NCBI GenBank assembly: GCA_042218715.1
Contig: JBDGQU010000026.1
Location: 1 to 15,110, forward strand
From: JAGXLP01 sp042218715
GTDB lineage: Bacteria; Bipolaricaulota; Bipolaricaulia; M55B111
Direction of reading: 5' to 3'
DNA length: 15,110 bases
The notes below the pieces were generated by a model. It saw nothing but the letters and a program-made list of their open reading frames with translations. It made no database searches and was not told the DNA's origin. The position numbers and the translations under genes were made by a program. Shown piece after piece: positions 15,053-15,110 of this stretch. The stretch's first letter is position 1; the number at the start of each line of letters is the position of its first letter.

Positions 15053-15110
15053 GTTTTGAGTGCTGGGTCAATTTTTCGTTTTTCAAATCCGAGGTTATCT
15101 TTACAATTGT

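Noticed and set aside
14740..15110. Cobalamin or folate riboswitch ahead of the corrinoid operon
   Set aside because: I looked on both strands for the B12-box and the conserved core of cobalamin riboswitches and for known folate motifs. No matching core was found, only generic hairpins.
1..15110. Transposons, CRISPR arrays, tRNA or rRNA genes
   Set aside because: No transposase motifs, terminal repeats, regularly spaced repeats or tRNA/rRNA-like sequences were found by eye.

Overview
The window is dominated by one long minus-strand operon (about 14850 down to 3138) that encodes the core of the bacterial Wood-Ljungdahl carbonyl branch. In transcription order it holds a DUF3786-like protein, a CooC-type nickel-insertion ATPase, acetyl-CoA synthase (acsB), the large corrinoid protein subunit (acsC), a RACo/AcsV-type corrinoid activator, a second CooC/AcsF-type ATPase, the small corrinoid protein subunit (acsD), methyl-THF:corrinoid methyltransferase (acsE) and CO dehydrogenase (acsA/cooS). 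Every metal-cluster ligand I checked in AcsA, AcsB, AcsC and the activator is present, so the set looks functional. Genes are 21 to 56 bases apart or overlap, and most have good Shine-Dalgarno sites.

The left part carries plus-strand genes: a membrane-anchored DUF6544-like protein coupled by a TAATG overlap to an arsenate-reductase/low-molecular-weight-phosphatase protein, a small membrane protein, and a polytopic membrane protein of unknown function. A cold-shock protein gene follows, with its own sigma70-type promoter, a leader of about 170 nt and a textbook rho-independent terminator. That terminator lies between the convergent csp and acs transcription units.

The right end (14740-15110) has no gene. 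It carries a near-consensus promoter for the acs operon (TTGATA, 17 nt, TATAAC on the minus strand). That promoter is covered by two palindromes, and further strong inverted repeats lie upstream. This looks like a regulated control region, although the regulator is not in the window.

The host is most likely an anaerobic bacterium with acetogenic (or reversed, acetate- or CO-oxidising) metabolism. The sigma70-like promoters, AGGAGG ribosome sites, intrinsic terminator and bacterial-type full-length AcsB all favour Bacteria over Archaea. The proteins are rich in Asp and Glu, and the arsenate-reductase-like protein has a look I associate with haloarchaeal homologues, so a saline habitat is plausible. 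I cannot name the taxon.

How the genes work together: AcsE passes the methyl group of methyl-THF to the cobalt of AcsC/AcsD. AcsA reduces CO2 to CO. AcsB joins methyl, CO and CoA to acetyl-CoA. The activator re-reduces inactive Co(II), and the two ATPases load nickel. The THF-pathway enzymes (fhs, folD, metF) are not in this window.
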